Assembly: GCA_041664945.1 (NCBI GenBank)
Contig: JBAYJY010000057.1
Location: 1 to 25,166, forward strand
DNA: 25,166 nt
Direction of reading: 5' to 3'
DNA from: JBAYJY01 sp041664945
GTDB lineage: Bacteria > UBP15 > UBA6099
Positions within the stretch are counted from its first letter, which is position 1. The number at the start of each line of letters is the position of its first letter. The position numbers and the translations under genes are program-made. Positions 23,302-25,166 of the stretch are shown here, piece by piece. The notes beneath the pieces are model-generated. The model saw only the letters and a program-made list of their open reading frames with translations, had not been told where the DNA came from and searched no databases.

Positions 23302-23614
23302 AATTCCAGAAGAGACGCGCTGAACATTTGGCGCGGCTGCCAGAGATATCCACAGAAAATCAATTGATATACAATCTCAAATTTATTTATATTAGTTGTT
23401 TTACTATGATAAGTTTTTATATAATTTGCAAACGAATATTTACCGTTAAAATTACTCCACGAATATACAGCATATAAATATTCACATAATACATACTTGA
23501 TATTTATAATTTTACTTATTGCGCCGATGATAGAAGCGTTTTGAGTTTACATATGTTGATTTATAATTAAACAGATAGTATAATCACATATTAATAATTA
23601 GAGAGAGGTGATTT
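23302..23614. other. AT-rich 313-bp intergenic region
   Basis: No gene is seen. It contains a 9-bp inverted repeat, GAATATTTA (23434-23442) with TAAATATTC (23475-23483), separated by 32 bases, and ends with the promoter described separately. A GC-rich element after the epimerase stop (CGCGC and GGCGCG near 23316-23335) has no U-tract and is not called a terminator. The length and AT content could serve a highly expressed or regulated gene downstream. Confidence 0.5.
23556..23584 (+). promoter_or_regulatory. Near-consensus sigma-70 promoter for the histone-like gene
   Basis: TTGATT (23556-23561) and a perfect TATAAT (23579-23584) are separated by exactly 17 bases, in a very AT-rich setting that could also act as an UP element. 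Predicted initiation near 23591 leaves a leader of about 25 bases. Confidence 0.8.
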
Positions 23615-24094
23615 ATGGCAGACGTAAGAAATTTCAGGAATTATCTTGAGGAATTAACCGGCAACAATTATCTCAAGAAAAAAGTAAAAATGATGGAGAA
23701 AAAAAACAAGAAGCTTGAAAACGCGGTTAACGAAATAGCTGCGGAATTAAAATCGATTAAGAAAAACATGGCGAAACCGCTACCGAAGCCCAAAGGCCGA
23801 AAGCCGCGCCCAATGATTAAAATGATCGAGGACGAGATGGCGAAGCAGCCGAACAAGGCTATGCGCGTCACAGATATGGTGAAGATGCTGAAGCGCAAGA
23901 AAATCAAAACAAAGGCTACGAGCCTCTATTCATCAGTGGCAGCTTCGCTCGCCAACAGCGCGAAATTCGAGAAAGTGGCCCCCGGTGAATATAAAATCGC
24001 CGGCGAGAAAACAAAGAGCTCTGAAGCAAAAAGCCCGAAGAAGAAAACCGTAAAAAAGAAGATAGTAAAAAAGAAAAGCGCAAAAAAGAAGTGA
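23615..24094 (+). CDS. Histone-H1-like DNA-binding protein: coiled coil, winged-helix-like domain, Lys-rich tail
   Basis: 159 very basic residues. Residues ~15-55 are a predicted short coiled coil (LKKKVKMMEKKNKKLENAVN, then EIAAELKSIKK). Residues ~58-70 form a Pro/Lys/Arg linker (AKPLPKPKGRKPRP). Residues ~70-127 resemble a HARE-HTH or similar winged-helix fold (MIKMIEDEMAKQPNKAMRVT, then SLYSSVAASLANSAKFEKVAPGEYKI). Residues ~130-159 are a tail of repeated KKKxxKKK units, as in bacterial histone-H1-like proteins. It is probably a nucleoid protein. AGAGGTG precedes the ATG closely, the promoter is near-consensus and a strong terminator follows, so the gene is monocistronic and probably well expressed. 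The fold is assigned by pattern only. Confidence 0.75.
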   Translation: MADVRNFRNYLEELTGNNYLKKKVKMMEKKNKKLENAVNEIAAELKSIKKNMAKPLPKPKGRKPRPMIKMIEDEMAKQPNKAMRVTDMVKMLKRKKIKTKATSLYSSVAASLANSAKFEKVAPGEYKIAGEKTKSSEAKSPKKKTVKKKIVKKKSAKKK

Positions 24095-24139
24095 ATGAAG
24101 TTTACGTTTCCGGCTGTTTTATACATAATCTTGCTATGC

Positions 24140-24169
24140 AAAAGGGGCGTGAAAGTCATGCCCCTTTTT
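24140..24169 (+). terminator. Rho-independent terminator after the histone-like gene
   Basis: AAAAGGGGC (24140-24148) pairs with GCCCCTTTT (24160-24168); the stem extends inward (GTGA with TCAT, one G-U pair) to a 3-base loop, and a T follows. The A-run on the 5' side also makes it usable in the reverse direction. A second small hairpin, ACCGGA/TCCGGT (24174-24189), follows directly. Confidence 0.9.
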
Positions 24170-24275
24170 CTAAACCGGATTATTCCGGTCTAATTTTACA
24201 ATAAGAGAAATTTGATGGTTGAACGCTATACTCAAACGATATTGTGAAATGATAAACTAAAATGCGGATACAACA

Positions 24276-24716
24276 ATGAAAAAGAAATCATTTAAAAGCG
24301 CGGCGGATGAGGAAGGGCTTAGGTTTGAGTGTCAACAGGGATGCGTTAAGTGCTGCGCGATACCCGGCATGATATTCGTCAAGGAAGAAGAACTGCCGAC
24401 GATGGCGGAATTTTTCAAGCTATCTGTGGAAGACTTTATCGAAAAATACATATTGAAGTATTTTGGAGGATTCTACCGGCTGAATTGCGACGAGGAAGAA
24501 CCTTGCATGTTTCTTGAGGAAACAGGATGCAGAATATACCCGGTTCGGCCGGCGCAGTGCCGCACTTTCCCATTCTGGCCGGAGAATATCAACAATCCTA
24601 AGAATTGGTTCAATCTTAAAAAAATGTGTCCGGGAATCGGGCAAGGCCGATTATACAATATTGACGAGATTACCGATATCGCCGCGGAAGTTAGTTTCGG
24701 ACCTTTTTTGATATAA
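24276..24716 (+). CDS. YkgJ-family cysteine-cluster protein
   Basis: 146 residues with the YkgJ pattern of metal-binding cysteines: C19-x3-C23-x2-C26-C27 (FECQQGCVKCCAIPG), C71, C77, C85 and C95 (GCRIYPVRPAQCRTFPFWP), and C118. The family probably binds zinc or an iron-sulfur cluster; its biochemical role is not well defined. No signal peptide is seen. The upstream spacer has no strong Shine-Dalgarno or promoter. The gene converges on the flagellin gene and they share a terminator. Confidence 0.9.
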   Translation: MKKKSFKSAADEEGLRFECQQGCVKCCAIPGMIFVKEEELPTMAEFFKLSVEDFIEKYILKYFGGFYRLNCDEEEPCMFLEETGCRIYPVRPAQCRTFPFWPENINNPKNWFNLKKMCPGIGQGRLYNIDEITDIAAEVSFGPFLI

Positions 24717-24734
24717 TCGTTGTGTTAGATACAG

Positions 24735-24762
24735 AAAAAAACCGCCTTCTTGGCGGTTTTTG
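24735..24762. terminator. Bidirectional intrinsic terminator between ykgJ-like and flagellin genes
   Basis: AAAAACCGCC (24737-24746) and GGCGGTTTTT (24752-24761) form a 10-bp stem with a 5-base loop. A T-run follows on the plus strand and a run of seven U follows on the minus strand, so it can end both convergent transcripts. Confidence 0.92.
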
Positions 24763-24813
24763 TTTCTTATCAAATCTTCCCACAGTTTTTATCAGCAATC
24801 GTAAAGATATAAA

Positions 24814-25166
24814 TTACGTATTTGCCAATTCTTCAGGAGTTTTCATACTTCCATTTCCGACGCCGGTATTGTCGAAAAGATTCAGAATTCCATTAGCCAG
24901 CGGATCTCCTTGTGCAGAGACGGCATTAACGCTCTGGCTGAGGATATTTGCTTTTGTCAAGTCCACATATTCTCGAGCGAAATCTGCGTCCAATATCCGC
25001 GAATTAGCGGCAATGTAGTTTATTTTCTGATCGCTGAGCGTATTAAGAATGCTGTTTAGTTCTTTTTCAATAACGCCCAGATCGCCGCGTATGTCGCTCA
25101 AGTTATTTATGGCGGTGTTGTACTCAGTGATTGGAGAAACGCTTTTCTCAATCGTCATTGTGTTAA
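24814..25166 (-). CDS. Flagellin C-terminal region, 5' part outside window
   Basis: The frame is open to the window edge; the first ATG (25158) is internal. The visible ~117 residues include the flagellin D1/D0 C-terminal helix: LSDIRGDLGVIEKELNSILN, NSRILDADFAREYVDLTKAN and ILSQSVNAVSAQ, matching the family pattern N-R-I-x-D-A-D-F-A-x-E-x-x-x-L-T-x-x-x-I-L-x-Q. Flagellins usually end soon after a Leu-rich helix end (…LL(R)). Here about 18 further polar residues (DNTGVGNGSMKTPEELANT) follow ILNLF. It indicates flagellar motility. Symbol fliC/flaA cannot be chosen from this fragment. Confidence 0.93.
   Translation of the reverse strand, partial: NTMTIEKSVSPITEYNTAINNLSDIRGDLGVIEKELNSILNTLSDQKINYIAANSRILDADFAREYVDLTKANILSQSVNAVSAQGDPLANGILNLFDNTGVGNGSMKTPEELANT

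Noticed and set aside
23316..23340. GC-rich hairpin after the epimerase gene
   Set aside because: The stem is short and imperfect, with no following T-run.

Overview
The window looks like a chromosomal segment of a Gram-negative, flagellated bacterium. Support comes from a secretin, two probable or possible lipoproteins, a Tad/Flp pilus locus and a flagellin gene fragment. Base composition is near balanced, with AT-rich intergenic regions carrying recognisable sigma-70-like promoters. No 16S rRNA or other phylogenetic marker is present, so the phylum cannot be fixed from the sequence. The mix (aroQ-pepP, large CNBD protein, DUF2089 regulator, GEMM-I leader, Tad plus flagella) would suit deltaproteobacteria-like or uncultured candidate phyla such as Riflebacteria, but that is only an impression.

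Layout. 1-8.2 kb, plus strand: the 3' part of aroQ, pepP, a PQQ-type beta-propeller lipoprotein, a 1023-residue protein with two cyclic-nucleotide-binding-like domains, folC, and a Lys/Asn-rich orphan gene. 8.2-8.45 kb: an AT-rich convergent spacer with repeated AAGATATATATAA motifs. 8.45-18.3 kb, minus strand: one Tad pilus operon, transcribed as flp, tadV/cpaA, tadE, a tadG-like gene, cpaB/rcpC, cpaC/rcpA, cpaE/tadZ, cpaF/tadA, tadB, tadC and a DUF192 gene. 18.4-18.6 kb: its leader, holding a class I cyclic-di-GMP (GEMM-I) riboswitch and an intrinsic terminator. 18.76-20.57 kb, minus: a tandem thioredoxin-fold protein and an M48 metalloprotease, overlapping by 4 bp. 20.78-21.56 kb, minus: a DUF2089 regulator and a SHOCT-like partner. 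21.67-24.7 kb, plus: a stand-alone receiver protein, a CDP-paratose 2-epimerase-like SDR enzyme, a histone-H1-like DNA-binding protein and a YkgJ-family cysteine-cluster protein. The right edge holds the 3' end of a flagellin gene on the minus strand.

The central story is the pilus operon. A promoter places the transcription start at the edge of a riboswitch aptamer. The aptamer's 3' flank can pair with three alternative partners, one of them the terminator arm, and the flp pilin gene follows. A second strong hairpin after flp would let the pilin be made in excess over the assembly machine. The locus supplies pilin, prepilin peptidase, minor pilins, outer-membrane secretin, localisation ATPase, motor ATPase and two inner-membrane platform proteins. 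It is therefore close to a self-contained Tad machine under predicted second-messenger control, beside a flagellin gene that serves the opposite lifestyle.
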